DNA of 64,000 bases from Apus apus. Its lineage: Eukaryota; Chordata; Aves; Apodiformes; Apodidae. The stretch's first letter is position 1; each line of letters starts with the position of its first letter. The notes under the pieces were generated by a model. It was not told the origin of the DNA. It worked only from the letters and a program-made list of their open reading frames with translations, and ran no database searches. Position numbers and translations under genes: made by a program. The DNA is taken from NCBI RefSeq assembly GCF_020740795.1, contig NC_067290.1:20221001-20285000 (forward strand). Direction: 5' to 3'. This document shows positions 34,001-49,000 of this stretch, one piece after another.

Positions 34001-37000
34001 GTGGTAAAGCCAGTTCAGTACTATCCCCTGTACTCATCAAGAACAAGTTTTTGCAGTATAATCCTTCAGGTAACTTGTGTTCAGCTTCAGAGAAGGGTAT
34101 AGCCTCCAATCCTATTGCTCTCCATATGCTCTCCATACATACTTTTTCAAATCTACCCTGATGAAAGCAGTTATATCAGCTCAGATTGTTTTTAAAACTT
34201 TTATGTGAAGTAGTCTAAATTGTATGACTTCCTGCATACATTAGATGAGTTTGAGTGGGTGTTTTGCAGAGGTTTGAGGGCATATTCCTGGAATGATGGT
34301 GAGAAGAGGGATAATAGACCTGGGCTGAATAGCCAGGTTTAGGCTCCTATTTCTCTTGAGCATGGAGTGTCTAATGCTGGCAAAATGTTTGGGTATATTA
34401 ATTATTAAGGTGCCTGGATTCGCTTAGGGAATATTTAAACAAGTGTCTAAATACAGCCTTTTCCCCCTCTGATAACCACGTATTAGCAGATAAAATATCA
34501 AGATTACTTTTTTATGCAGGAAGCAGAACTATTGAGAGTGTTTGAGTGCTAAGTTCAAAGCTTAGTCTTGAAGTGAAATAAATCACTTGCAATAGGGAAG
34601 TGGCTCCTTTTCTCTTTTGGGATGTTTGAGAGATCAAAATACCAAACTTCTCTATTTTATGGCCAAACACCATAAAAAGAAAAAAATAATCCTTATTAGC
34701 CCCTTTTCACAAAAGTGTGACCATCATGGTTCAATGTAAAAGGAAAAAAACCAAGCAACACTTTTGGGTTGGTGTGATGGAAGAGAAAAATGATAAAAAT
34801 ACAGCCTAATGTTATGCCTTTTTTTTTTTAATTTGAAATTGAAGCATTGGTCATTTTGAGTAGGATAAATCCTTTGATCTTGCTGAATTAGGATATAGTT
34901 AAAATATCTGAGATATATTTTCACTGCCTTGATGAGGAGTCTTTTAGTATGATTCTCAGTATTTATGGAACTGTACTAGAAAACTGCCAACTGCCAGTAT
35001 GTATTTGAATTCGATGCCCTTTATATGATGAAGAAATCCTGAGCACTGTCTCTAAAATGTGAGTCTTTAGCCCACTGCATCCTACATAAAGCAAATGTTA
35101 AAGACTATTGTCACTGTGGCATTTAGGTATTTCAAAAACAGGAAAGTCACAAGTGTTTGTTTTAGAATTGCAAACTGGTTTGGGTTGGAAGGGACCTTAA
35201 AGCTCATCCAGTCCCACCCCCTGCATGGGCAGGGACACCTCCCACCAGCCCAGGCTGCTCCAAGCCCCATCCAACCTGCCCTTCAACACTGCCAGGGATG
35301 GGGCAGCCACAGCTTCCCTGGGCAGCCTGGGCCAGGGTCTCACCACCCTCACAGTGAAGACTTTCTTCCTAATATATCATCTAAATCTCCGCTCTTTCAG
35401 CTTAAAACTGTCCCCTCTTGTCTTACCATTCTGTGCCCTTGTGAAAAGTCCCTCTGCAGCTTTCGTTTTATTACAGACAAATGTTCAAAAGCCTGGAAAG
35501 CTCTGGGAGAGGGAATTCTACCAAGAGTTGGTGCACCAGTTAAATGAGCATGCCAAGCCTCCTTCCTCTCTGCAGGTGAGCTGGTAGGCAGCGTTCACTG
35601 CCTTTGCTGCTGGCCCTGGGTGACTGCAGAGGGACATCATGAACAGCTCATCTCTCGACACTTTTAACCACAGGCTTTGTGCCAGTTCCATCAATGATAA
35701 CTACTTGTATGGTTATAGTAGCAAACAGGGGAGGAAATGGAGCTTTCTCATTATGAGCACAGCTGGAGAACAGGTGTTATACTCTTAACTTCCCTAGTTG
35801 CTGTGTCCTCTATTTAAATGTGCAAAAGTAGCTGACAGTGCTTTGAAATCCTGAATTCCAATAGTGATTGGATGCAGGAACAAAAGGGAATAAATATGTT
35901 TAATTTTTTTTAAACTCATTAAGGTAAGTGTTGTCATGGAGAGTGAATCATGAAGCTGGTTTTACTTAACTTGCTGTCTGTGGCAGTGTGGTTCCTCACT
36001 GGCCTATTAAGCAAGGCAAGTTTAGAGCCAGTTGGTAGCTGTGTGCTGAAGCACCAGGACATCCTAAAGACATTCCAGTTCCATGATGTTGATGAGCTTT
36101 GCTGAAACGGTGAACAAATGATTGGCTAAATAATTATTGCTTTAACTGAGATGGTTTAGTGCTGTTTTTCTGTGTCCTAGTGATGCAGTACCAAGACCAT
36201 AATGGAACAGGTCTGTACGGCACAGATTTCAAGTGTCTGTTTAACTTGGCATTAAAAAGGTTGTGGGTACTGAACAAGAAGAGGAGACAGGTTTGCTTGG
36301 GATACAAGGCCCAGGCTGTGAAAATCAGCTGGGCTGTGTTTGCAGGCTGGGCTGCCAACTTCTGGTTTAAAGTGCTTTCATCTTAGATGTTTTGTGTCTA
36401 GATGAAGGCAGAGCAAAGCCCCTTTGAAACAGAAACTGGCCATTAATATGCATAACTGGAATGCTGTATGTAATGCAATCTGTTGATTAAAGTACTGGGA
36501 AAGAATGAAGGGGGATCTAACTGAACTGTGAAGGTTTATGGTCTGTACACTTCGTTTGCCCCTCTGAAAAACGAGGATGGTGGTTCTGTACCTGAGAGAC
36601 ATCCTCGTCAGGACAATGGGGGAAATGGGCTGGTGCAGTGACTGTGTCTAAACATGTAGAAATAAGCAGAGTGCTGGTTTGAATGTTCATTCTTCCTCAA
36701 CAGCTCTCGCAGGTCTGAGCTTCTTCCCCTGTGGAAGGTTCAGAGTATTTCAGGTAGGATGGAGGGAGGGATTGCCAAAAAGCAGTGCTTAGCTATTAAG
36801 TAGAACAGTAATGTTAATAAACCTAGCCCCAACCTTGTAGACAAAAGAATACTGTGGCTTTGTTGCCATAGTTTCAGTGCAAAATCTGACCTTAGCTACA
36901 GTAACATTCAGTTAGAAAGAACTAGCTAATCAGTTTTCTAAAATTAGTGTTCCCGAGTACATAAGCCAGTATGAACAGGATATTTAATGAAATATTATAC

Positions 37001-40000
37001 TTAGTCACAAGAGCCCAAGGGAGTGAAATGCCTTGATGAATTGTGGGGGTGAGGTGACATTGGTGCATATCTTCTAATACAGCAAAGTTATTAAAATTTG
37101 TGGCTTGCTTAATATTTAGGGTAGCTCAAGTGTTGTGTTCTTCTGTGCACTCAATCTACTTTGTTCCTTTTAAATGCTCTCAGAGTCTGTGCTGTAAGCT
37201 GGGAAGACTGAGATGCTGGTGAGTCTCATCATACTAAGTACTTCCAGAGGGCCTTCAAATAAACTTCAGAGCTAATGGGTCAAGCTCCTTGTGATTTGGG
37301 ACCTGTCTGTACTAGAAAAATCTCCTGTCTTTCCTGCCTAACTTTAAACTTTGTGATCCAAATGCTAGGAAGTGAGTTGTTGGGTTTTTGGTTCTGAAAA
37401 AAGTATCATTGCATTTTTTTGTGACCTAGAAAGGAACTGGTTGCTTTAGAGGTTAGTCTTGAGAAGCACCTATTGGTTCTTTAGGAATAATCTGGAAAAT
37501 AGCAGTTTGTTTCCTTGCTTGAAAACTTACTGGCTGGGGTAGGGAGTCACAGAAATCCCAGATTGGCATTTAGTGGCCCCTAGCAAATGTAACCAGTATA
37601 AAGAAGCCTTGGTTTTCTCACTTAAAAAAAGTGTTGTTTGTAAACATACTGATGCTGATTTTTCTCATTTGCTTAAAAGAATTGGTGTATGTAGAAGGCT
37701 GTTTCTTATGCACTGTACTTGCCTTTAAATGTCTGACTTTGTGGTCATAGCAAAGGACAAAATGCACCCAGTGTTTGGCCTAATTCAGTGGAAGCTCGGG
37801 TGGAGGCTGCTTGCCAGCTGGCACCTGGTAACCGAGCCCTTGGTGCCTCCACCTTCAGCTGGTCTGGATGCAGCTTAACAGAGATGTTGAGAACTCTGAG
37901 TTCAGGAGCTCTTATTAAATACTGTGATCTGGCTGTAAAAGGCACATGGTCAGGTTGGCGTGTCTCATGTGAATGTTTCAAACACCAGAATAGCCATCAC
38001 AGATTGACTGACACTAAATGCAGATTTCCTTGAAAATTTTCTTCTGATGAACAATTTATCATTCAGTCAAGTGAGAGAGTTACTTGTGTGTTAGGACTAA
38101 CACTTCCTTCATACCTAATTTGTGAAAATAATCAGTGTTCTCAGTGTTGGCAATTATCATCTGTTTTGATTATATAATATACAGAAGTTCACTGAAAACA
38201 TAACTCCTTGTATTTTGGTTGAAGAGTCTTTCTGTAACTCTCAGATTTTCAGAATAAGAAGTCACCTCCAAGCTGTACTGACAGCAGAGAAGCAGTGACA
38301 TTGCTAGAAATTCTGCTGCAGGATCCTCTCCTCCTTTAACCAGGACAAATTATCTCCAAGTCAGATTTTATTAAGCAATCTGGTAGCACTTAGACCTTTT
38401 ATTTAGTGAATGTCAGCCCTTTTATTCATCGAGGTTAAAAATTATACAAGGAAAAAATAAACACTGAACTTGTCGGCATGAGGAAGTGAGAGAGCTGGAG
38501 CAGCCATCCTGAAAAGGAAAAAAATCTTAGCTATATCTACAGAAATCCTTTCCCTCCCTTTCAGAGCAGCACATGATCTCCAGACAGCACCAGTGAGCTT
38601 CAGACAGGCCCATGGAGCAGTGGCTCAGGCTGGTGGTGGCTCCGTGGGCTCTGGGACCTGGCTGGGGCTCAGTGCACAAGGGTCAGGATGTGCTAGGGAG
38701 GCCAGTCCCTGCTCTGTGTACCATAAAGCTGTGATATATTTTGAAAAACAAGAATAAATCTCACTATCATTAGAATGTAACTGGTACCTTTCTGGGAAGA
38801 GTTTAGTCCCTTCTCTGCAAACCTCTGAAGTGAGATGGTAGAAGCCTGATGCTGCTGGGATACCAAAGATGAGCAGCCTGGAAGCTCTGATTCATCAGCT
38901 CTGAAGGCTTCGAGGAAAGGCTGAAGAACCAAGTGGTGGATTTGTGGGTTTGGTGGTTGCAAATGCCTTCAGCACAGACAGGCATGACTCTCTCAGTTAC
39001 AATGTTTTAATGTCAATTTCACTAGATTTTCTTGTCAAGAGCCTTCAGGTGCCTTTGACCTCTCGCTCATGTCTTAACATCAATGGTGCTTTTTGGAGCA
39101 TACACATACACAACTTTTCTGGGGGTTGTGTTGACATACTCAGTTCTGTCCTTCAAATGGGTGTATTCTGTATTGATTAAAAAGCAAATAATGTATCCCA
39201 TGCTCATGTGATTACAATGAAAGCTGATAAGAACTTGAATTATTATACTATAAGAACAGCTCAATTGCCACATTTTCCTGAGAAGGAAAAATTGCATCTT
39301 TGCTGGTTTCTGTCAGAGCGTTAGGCTGTGGAAATGGGATGGTAACTGTGCCCTGTGTGCTCAGCACTGAGCAGCACCCAGGAGAATGATCCTTTCTGCT
39401 GCTAAGTCCATCCTCTCTAAATAGGAATGGCAGAACCCTACAAGCTAATGTCTTAGGGATTGGAAAGCAAATTCTGAAGGCAGTATAGATTTTACAGATA
39501 ATTTTTGGTTATCATTGACAAGGTTTAAAATAAGCTAAGTATTTATAGCCTCCCACTCCTTGTCAGGCAGATGGCCTTGGTCATGGAAAATGACAATGAG
39601 AAGATGATCCTTCAAATATGATCTACAAGATTTAATTCCAAATATATTTTTTTTCCATATGCTGTCAGTCATGTGCTTAAAGTTTTTGGTTTTTGAAGAT
39701 TTCTGAAACTTGAGAGATGATAATTCAGCATTGGGGTCAGAATTGGTCTGCAGAGAACTCCTTGGGGTTTAACAGCCTATTTGTCTTATGGTCTACTTAC
39801 AGGTTGACTTGTATGTGTCTAGGTATGTGTGTATATACATAGACATAAAAGCTGCAAGAGAAGGGAGTAAACTACATAGAGGTGACTTTTTTATTTAATT
39901 GTAGTGGCTTATGTAGACAAAATCCACTAATATTTCACATCAGCTTCTTTTAATATTATGGTTGACATTTATTTTTTTCTAATCATTATCTGATGGAAAA

Positions 40001-43000
40001 AAAAAATTATTTGTTTTTTGTCCTTAGCTGACGTTACCTTGGAAGGTCAGCATCCCTCACCATAGTTTTTCAGTCTTCAGAGTCTTCAATGCTTAGCAGC
40101 AATTTTCAGGACCTTAAAGGCACAAGGGCAGCAGAGAAAGTCATGAAGGGAGCAAATGTAATTAGTGCTTTGCCTCTGTGAAGTGTTTGATTGAGGAGAA
40201 ACCCTACAGCTGTGTTGGGGCTAAACTCATTGCAGTCTGTGTTTCCAGAGGGGTGCCACAATTCACTTGTGCTGGCTCTGCACCCAGGCCAGCATCCATT
40301 AAATGGGAAGCAGAAGGGATGGGGGAGTAGTGCAAGGGAGAGAGGAAAGCCCTTTGCAGGCTTTTGAGAAGATGGGGAGTTTGTGTTTGATTCTTACTCT
40401 TTGCATTTGTGAGAATAACTGAGTGTTCAGAAAAAAACTGGAGAAAATGTTTTGTTCTTGTAACTTCTCCAAGGATCCCCTATTGAAAAGAATATGAAAA
40501 CATTGACGTTTTTAAATTTTTTTGTAATTCACAAGAAAAAAAGGAACACAAACCGAAACTGTGGAGAAAAATGTAAAGGTTCTTGGAGAAAAATATTTTC
40601 CAAAAAAGTAGTTCTTTTTTCACACACCTTCAAGGGGGAGAGGATTTCTGTGCACAGGAATGTCTTTCAGCATTCTGTGTTACAGCTTTCATAAATGTTA
40701 CCTTGCTGTGGTTGTGCTGCAGTGAGGGTGTGTGTGATCCTTGGCCGAGGTTTGTTCCTGCCAAAAACACAGCTCTCTGGTGATAACTGGGGAGGGATTG
40801 AGTGGAACTGTCTGCTTCTCATGCAAAATTAATTCCATCTTGCTGTCTTTCAGGTACTTGCTTTGCTTTCAGGTACTCCAAAAGTTTTCATTTTCTGGTT
40901 TCCTTATTATACCTTTTTCTGTGTAGAAACTGGGTTTGTTTGTTTGCTCTGTGTTTTTATGAGAGCAGTGAGCCTGGTCGTTGCTTTGAGGGCTCTGCTG
41001 CCACCCTGGCTGTAAAAACACAATGACAGGTAGTGGGGAGGGGTATTAATTGTAGGGTTTGAAGGTGGGGGGAGTGGGGAGAAACAGACCTTGAGGTTTT
41101 GCTAAAACCTCAGATTAGTCACACAAGTCCGTTGCCACAGACTGTTTTACTCATTAGGCATGCCAAAGTGTTGGGAGTCCTGACTTGGAGAAGTACCTTT
41201 GGGACAGTGTGGTCTGAGATCCCAAGCAGTGAACTGCTCTGAAGAGCAATGGGATGTTCATGCTAATACGGGATTAAAGTTAAACACTGTGTTGGGAACT
41301 AGACATCAAAGTACTCACAAAAAAAAAGGTGTGTGGGGGGGAAGAAGCTGTCAGGAAAATGAGTTGCAGCCTTAGACTTAACTCAGTAACTTTAAAAGAA
41401 AAACTTTTATCCTTCAGAGATTTTGAAGTTCCTGTCACTTAATGTTCCTTCCTTCAAGTCATGGTTAAAGTCTCATTTCAGAAAACCACAGTGACTCAGC
41501 TACTCTGAATATCTGCTCAGTTGGCATGTGGCTCATGTTGGAAGCCCTAAGACTTTCTCCCACCTCCGAAGATTCTTTTTATTGGTGGATACTTCATTGG
41601 AAGTATCTCTTGTACTGTGCTAATTTAAAACATACTTTAAATATTTAGATTTTTAAAGAAGTGTAGGGGCATAGTACCTTGATATTGGTAAGTAAGAAGG
41701 AGAACATTTGTTTATAAATATTTATTATTTTGCAAATGCAAAAGTGAGTTTATCTAGGCTTTTTTTTTCCACGTTAGAAAGTGACTGCTCCAGAAACAGT
41801 GCTGGCTAATGTTCATTGCACTGTAGTGCTGGATTATGCTGATCTCTTCTGAAGGACTGAAAACATTGCTTGGATATTTCTTGGATTGGATCAGCGAACT
41901 TGAGGAAATGAACAGTTCCTCCTGCAGTGCTTTGGCCTCCTCAGACCTGTGTGCTGGTCAAATGGACCCATGAACATCCTCACACTCATCAATACGAGTA
42001 TCTTGTCTTTCTGGTTGTGACCTCAGATAAATTCTTCTGTGTTCCTCTGGACAGTGCTACATGTTCTCGAGGACAAGAGCTGCCTTGTCCTGTGCTTTAT
42101 GTCCTCAGACTCTTTGCTTGAGAATGGTATGGGTGGTGTGGTGAGACTTTGTTTTGTACAGAGCTTTTGAAAAATCGGTTGGGGAGCCTGGTGAGACATG
42201 TTCTGAACACATCAAAGGGAATTTTTTAGCAAAAGCTATATAAATAGACATAAACCAGAACTACTTGATTGTACAGGAAGGAACTATGTGAATCTATTTT
42301 TTTTTTATGTGGTAGGGCTGCAATATGTCTTTTTAACCTTATTTAGTGGAGAAAAGCTTGAGGGTGGTAGGAGGAATAGATGATAGCAACCAAATATTTG
42401 TGATGATCGAGGAAAGCAAGGTGTGTAATGGAGTAACCCTGCCATTAGATGTAGCGATCTACAGAACAGCTTTTTAATTGTCTGAGATTGAGCTTCGTCA
42501 GGCTGCATCCTGTGTGGGTTTTTCTGTGCTAACAAGTCTGTGGCACAACCAGCTGTCAGGTTGGGCTTTTTAGAATGATATGGAGCTAGTCCAACCTCTT
42601 GATTAAGTGACTGAATTGCTGAAGTGGACATCTAGCTTTGCAATGGTTTCTGATTACTCGCATCATGCTGGTGCTAGATCTGAGGCCATAGAAATAAACT
42701 CTTAGTCATTTTTCTCTGTATTTCCCTATTGGTGCACAGAAGTGTTGCCATGGAGGAGAGCGTGGGGTGGGAGTAGGCAGGAACCAGCTGCTTTAGGGCC
42801 ACGCTGGGAGGAAAACTGGGGGAGGATAATGCAAGAAGTCTGCTCTTGCAAACAATCTGAGGAACTTCTTGCTGTCAAGCGTTGTGTGCTCTTGTTATGG
42901 AAGAGCTTTGAAGGCATGTAGGGAGTGTTGGGTCTTCTAAAGAGATGAAATTGGCTTTCTCTGCACTGCTTGAGAGGAAGGAGGTTACAGAGCTGACGTG

Positions 43001-46000
43001 CATGGTGGACTTCATGGGCCTTGGTTTTTAGTCAAGAGAACCTTGGGTGCCTTTATGCATTGGTCGAACAAGTACTGCTTTTTGATGATGTGGTCCTTCA
43101 AGGATGTGCGGAACTGTGTTACTTTTTAAAAAAACGTGCTTTGCAAATTTTTAATTTAGCCAGCACAATAATTAAGTAACTCTCCTTTACCTGGAATATG
43201 CTTGTGACCTGGCCAGCTGGGTTTGTGTGTGGGTTAGCATTTGGTTGTCTCCTCTCAGGAGGTCAGGTGTTCTAGAGCTTGCTTTGAGTGGCTGTGCTCT
43301 TGGAGGAGGAGATCTACCATAGCCTCTTCCTGTTGGTCATACCCCTACGGAGCAGCAAAGTTACAGTGCAGGACTGGAGGTAATGGTGAAATTACAGTGG
43401 ATGTTGTTATTGCAATTGGTTAACCCCTTCTCCTTGCTTCTGCTCATATCATCTTTTTGTAGATGTAACACATTGGCCAGTCCTGGGGATGACTGAGAAC
43501 AGGTTTGAGAAAAGTGGTTCTCAACTGCTCCCATGCATTAGGAACTGGAAATCCTGGGTACTAAGACATCAAGGAGATAGTGTGATGTGATACTCTTTCT
43601 GCATGCCTGGCACCTTTGTCATTGTTGCAATAATTTTGACCCATTTTTGTTACCATTTCCTATGGATTTCTGAAAACTTTCATCATAAAACTACTAGACC
43701 TTACAAAATTGAGACTGCAGGGATAATTTCTTGTAGACTAGAGGAAAAAGGTGTTCTTTTGCTGAACTGAAGGGTCCATCCTTGCTACATCACAGTGGTA
43801 TAGCTGCAGTCTTAGTTCAAATATTTTTAGTTTTAAACAAAAGTTGATTTGTGTACATAACAAGCATGTGGCTTAAGGCCATGCTTATAACGTTATGCCA
43901 ATAACTCAGCAATTATTTGAATGTATTTATTAGTAAAAGTACCACAGAGGGGTGTTTGACAAGAAAAACTTGTTCTCTGCAGTACGGTTGGGGTTTATGA
44001 AGTTAATTAGTATTCCAGGAGCAGCTCTCAAGGGAAGGCTGGAAGCTTGCTGATTGTAGCACTCATTGGTGGCCCCAAATGGGGGTTATCTGGGAGTGCG
44101 GGCTCTCTGGTGACCATTTTCAGGGCTTGGTATTGTAAAGAAGTGGGGATAATGTGCATGAAAAGCATAATACTTGGCAATGCTTCTAGTTGTGCAAGCC
44201 CAGGATGGAATACAAAAGCTCTGCTATCGCCTTGCTCTGGCAGGTCCTGTGCCGTGACCTGGCATCACTCTTCTAACCTTATTATTTCCTTTTTAAAAAG
44301 TGGTTGCTCTCACAATGTCGTAGGAGCATTCTGGCTCAGAAACTTGCTGCTTTAAGAGTGCACATGATTCTCTAGCGCTTTCCTTAAGCAGCTCGTCTGT
44401 TTCTCTTTAAACTGAGTCTTTGTAATGTTTTTAACTGTACTTTAAATGGCTTCACCTTGTAAAAAGCTTTTAAGATTTTTTTGGATGACCAGTAGGGAAA
44501 ACAGAGTAGTGGAAATGCTCCTGTGCTCCCACACCACAGGAGGATGCAAGCCACTAATGAGCACTTAAGGTCTTTAATAGTCGTCTGTTTCTATGGCAGT
44601 GGAAGATCCTGGAAATATAATGAGTTTGGTCCAGGCTGTATCTTTTGATTAAGTCTTATAAGCCTTCTTTTTTAATAAAAAAGTATTCATTTAACTTAAT
44701 GTACAGTATCACTAGTGCTCTGATTTTTAATAAAAAAAATAATGGATTTGTGCCTGAATATATCTAATGTGCAGTTTGTGTATCTGAGTGGCAAAGTAGC
44801 AGGCTTTTTGATAATTTCAAAGGGCAAATAGAAGACATGCTCAATATCTTGACATTCACCTTTCAAAAATCCATAGACATGTCAGACAAGCAAATTTAAA
44901 CCACTGCTTCTAGTGACTTCTTTTTCATACTGTGAGCAGCAACTTACTAAAAGTGAAAGTCAATGAGGAAAGTCCCAGGTGCTCATCCAGATGTAAAAGC
45001 TCAGGAAATTACAGACAACTGACTTTTCACATCTTTATCACTTTGTTTTTTGTTTTGCAAATCCTCAGGTGTTTTGAGGGCAGTTTTTGTTCTGCTTGTC
45101 TCAGTTATCTTTGAATAAGATCCAGATATTTAATCAGTACAGTTGGCACTTCCTATGATTAGGCCTTTGGATAGCAGCAGCAGTGCCTGGGTTTCACTTG
45201 TGATTTGCTGAAGTAGCCTTTAATTCTTGACTCCCAGGCACAGTCTAGTTTTTGAGCATCTCCAACATCAAGAACACTTGCAGTCCATCTTTCGTAACTT
45301 ATGTCTAGTTCATCATATAAAATCAATTGTTTGTTCAAGGGGTTGATGTACTTGTTTTTCTAAAACCAATTGTTTGGGGTAAAAATTATCCCTGGGGTCT
45401 ACAGATGAGTATCACAGTCAAGTGCTAGCTCTTGCTATTGCAATTTTCATCTGAAGCCATAAATCCAGGAAGCATTGTTTCAGACCTTCTCCATGGGGGA
45501 GCTGGCATGGGATGGGGCATTGAGGGCTCTGGTAGCTGCTGGTGCCAAAGGCCATTTTTCAGAGATTGAAACCAGCTGCTGGCACCAGTTGTGAGGTGAA
45601 ATGGCACTGTTCAGACATCAGCATTGATGTAATTCTTGTGAACTCCTGATAAATTTACAGCAGAGCAGGAGAGGGCTGCAGTCATTTTTCAACACTCCAT
45701 CACGACTGTGAAACCAGCAGGGTTGGGTCCTACTTCTGGATGCCCTTTGGTCCATGTCTGGGGCTGCTGTTTGTCCTGGGATCCCCCACCAAAGGGTTTC
45801 ATCTGCCTGCAGTGTTGCTCTGTTCCACTCGGCAAACCAACAGTTTCAAATCAATATTATCAAATCTGTGGGATATAATCAGGTTTTTTTGATGTGCCTC
45901 TGGCTGTTTCTGAATGCCAAGTTCTTGTGTAGAAAAGGGAAATCAATCTGAAACCTGAAGTCCTGAAAATCCAAGCATAAACCTGACGTAAATCTGGAAG

Positions 46001-49000
46001 TAGAGGCTGGACCACCTGACACAAGCACGCAGGAAAGAGTTTAATACGATTATAATACAAATAATAATTGAAAAAATGACAGTGATTCAAACAAATGAAG
46101 AGAAGGGACAGGAGCAGGCAAGGTTAAAATAAGACCTCAGTGTGTTTTTTCTGAACTGTGAAGGTTATTGCTGCTTGGAGGCTACTGAGAAAGGTGGTAT
46201 TGGTGATCCGAGACAGCTATCCCTGCTGACTCTGGGTGGATGTGAGTGTAGGATACGTCCAGAGAGTGATGCAGCTGGTGTTATTTAATAGCTCATCCAT
46301 TACTTTTGAATCCAGCTTTCTTCTGCACTGATTGAGATGTTGTCATTATGCCAATAAGGCAGCTTGAAAGATGGCTTAAAACATCGAAAATACCAAATTA
46401 TTGTTCTTTATGGAAAAGAAATATTTTTTTAATGGAAGTAGTGCTAAGTGGTTTGAATACAGTGATTATTCAGAAAGAAATACAGGTGGGGCTGTATGTT
46501 GTGGTTGCAACACACAGTCCTTTTTGATGCTTCCCTTGGCAACATAGATGCCTTGATGCCTTCTTCTTGTGGTCTGAGGGCTTCCGTACCCTCCCATGAC
46601 AAAGATCAATTAAAGGCTGGGAAAATGCTTCCTGATTTTAAGCACATCAGTTACAATGTGAGGGGAAAACGTTATTAGTGCTGTGGTGGTAGTTAGTTAA
46701 AGGTTCGGTTAGCACTTTTTATCCCCCTCATGTTTTTCCCATGGGTTATGTGCTGCTGTGAAGGCCTCCCAGCTGTGGCTGTCACATGCCACAGTAATGT
46801 GCAGGTTTGCTTGTCTTTTTGCAGCTGGCAGGAGAGGGGACTGAAATGAATGGATCTGCTGATTCACACAGCCTGTGAGAAGGCAACAATTAATAGGCTT
46901 TGAAATTCAATGGCTGGTAAATATTGTGTTCTTGAAGGTAAATTGGCATAGGAAGCAGAGCTTGGCTTTGGTAGAGCACTGGTGTCACTGCTGCAGAGTG
47001 GAGCAAGTGGGAGCGTGGGGCAGGGTAGCTCCTGCTTCATCTGGTGCACCCCTTGTGACAGAGGGATGAGAAGACTTGAGGTCCATTGCTTGCATGTTCT
47101 TACTGTGGTAGCAGCATGATGGGTTTCTTCTGGTTGCTCTTGTCTCAGGGATGTCAGGGAAATAAGGCAGGCATTGTCATGTGAAGTTACAGCACCTAAA
47201 AACAAGCTTCTTGGACAAAAAGTTAAAGAAATGAAACTGCTGGTTTCCTTTACAGGTATGTTTTAACTCCTTGATTTGTTGTATGAAGTTCTGGTGTTCC
47301 TGATGCAGGCTCTTACAGTCTGTTCTCCAGGGACACAATCAGCTGTAATAAACCAAGGAGCCCTAGAAGCTGCTGTGTCTGTTGGAAATAGACACCAAGT
47401 TAACAGAGTGTTTATTTCTGCTAAAGGCTCAAACTTGGAACCAGTTTGAAACATACGTTAGAGATGGATGATAGTGTGTTCTACTTTTTCTGGAAGATAA
47501 TGATGATGTGGAGCAGGCTAAAATAAATTGAATGACATCTGTGTGTTTAAAGAAAAGAAAAAACTCGATTCAATTTCTTTTGAAGTTGAAAGATGAACAG
47601 AATTCTCCTTAGCAACTCCTCTGTTGCGTGTCCTCATCCAGCAGCATACCTGGAGCTTTGTGCAGCCAGGTGAAACCAGTGTCCATCTAGGATGCGCAGG
47701 GTGTTTTTAGGATGTGGGTTTGTGTTCTTCCACGCTCCCTGCACTCGGGTGCTAAGCACTCCAGGTGATGGTGTGTGCCCCCCTCAGCATCTCTTTGCAG
47801 ACATGGTGGTTCTGTGCCCACTTTAGACTGATGGCATTGCATTGAAAAAAACCTTGGCCAGAAATCCTGTAGGTATGTGCCGTGGCTCCTGCTGGCTGGG
47901 AGAGATGCCTCGGGCTCTGCTGGCAGGCTCTGCTTCCGCTCATGATCACTGCACGTTTGCTCTTCCCATTCGCAATCCGGTCTGGTGGAGCTGCCTTGTT
48001 CACGTTTCTATTATCCAGCTGTCTGGCTGCTTTAGTACCGTGTGGCTTTGCTCCTTGGCTTCCAGCTCTCACTTCCCTTATTTGGTAAAGCAGTTCTCTT
48101 AGCTCTTCCTGGAAGGGGCTGTTTTACTAGTTTAGGGACTATTTTCCACTTTCATTTTTGATCTTTAAACTATAGCTTGTGTTCCAGCAGCAGCACTGGT
48201 GTAGCTTAACTCTTCAGTGCTGTCAAACTGGAATGTTGTGCTTTTTAGAAGTGCTTGAAGAGTTTTAGTCTCTTCTGTAGTACACTGGTATGCTGCTGCA
48301 GACCATTTCAGCAGAAGCAACATATGTTTACAGCACATAAATACCTTGTCAGCATAATCTGCTTTTTGAAATGACAACCAGAATGCAATCTTCAATGCTA
48401 AGACTACATTATGGAGGAGTTGGCCAAATTTAAATCAGCTGCGTGGACAGAACTTGGACAGATTGAGTAGCATCATTTGATAGACTTCAGCAAGAGCATC
48501 TCTGGTCCCCTGCCAAAAGGATGGTGACTGTTTAAAATAGAGGGAGAGGGCCTCAGTAAGTGAGGGGAAAGACTCAAGCTGAGGAATAAAGCTTCCAGAC
48601 TCAGAAAACAGATGTGAACACTGGTGTGTTACACTTTTCCTGGGAGTGCAGTGGAGTTCAGCAGCATGACTCTGCTCTGTCAGCTCCTGGGTGTTGTTTC
48701 CTATAGTTAAAGCAGGTCTAGAGGTTTTTTTATTGATCTTTGCTTTGCTAATCTCCTCAGATAGTGCTGCTCGAGTCCATCCATAGCCAGTTTACTGGAA
48801 GTCTGAACATCTGTGTGACAGCACACACCTTCTGGATGCTGCCTGCTGCTGCCAGTGCAGCATTGGGTGTCTGCTGCCACACTGCTGTAATTATGGTGTT
48901 CACAGCTGGCTGTCTTCTGCAGGCTTCACAGGGATGATGGTGACTTGGGAATTCACTCAGAATTGCCTTGAAAACTGAAGAAATAATCTGAAAAATGGCG

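Noticed and set aside
35095..35587. Plus-strand frames of 120-150 codons in ITPR1 intron 3.
   Set aside because: They are antisense reads of a CR1 LINE fragment that lies on the minus strand.
36541..36610. Possible MIR 3' core-like segment (CCCCTCTGAAAAACGAGGAT).
   Set aside because: The match to the MIR CATCTGTAAAATGGGGAT segment is too weak and lacks flanking MIR sequence.
37745..38033. Overlapping frames on both strands near 37.8-38.0 kb with mixed amino-acid composition.
   Set aside because: There is no recognisable protein family, no paired splice sites I could support, and no promoter features nearby.
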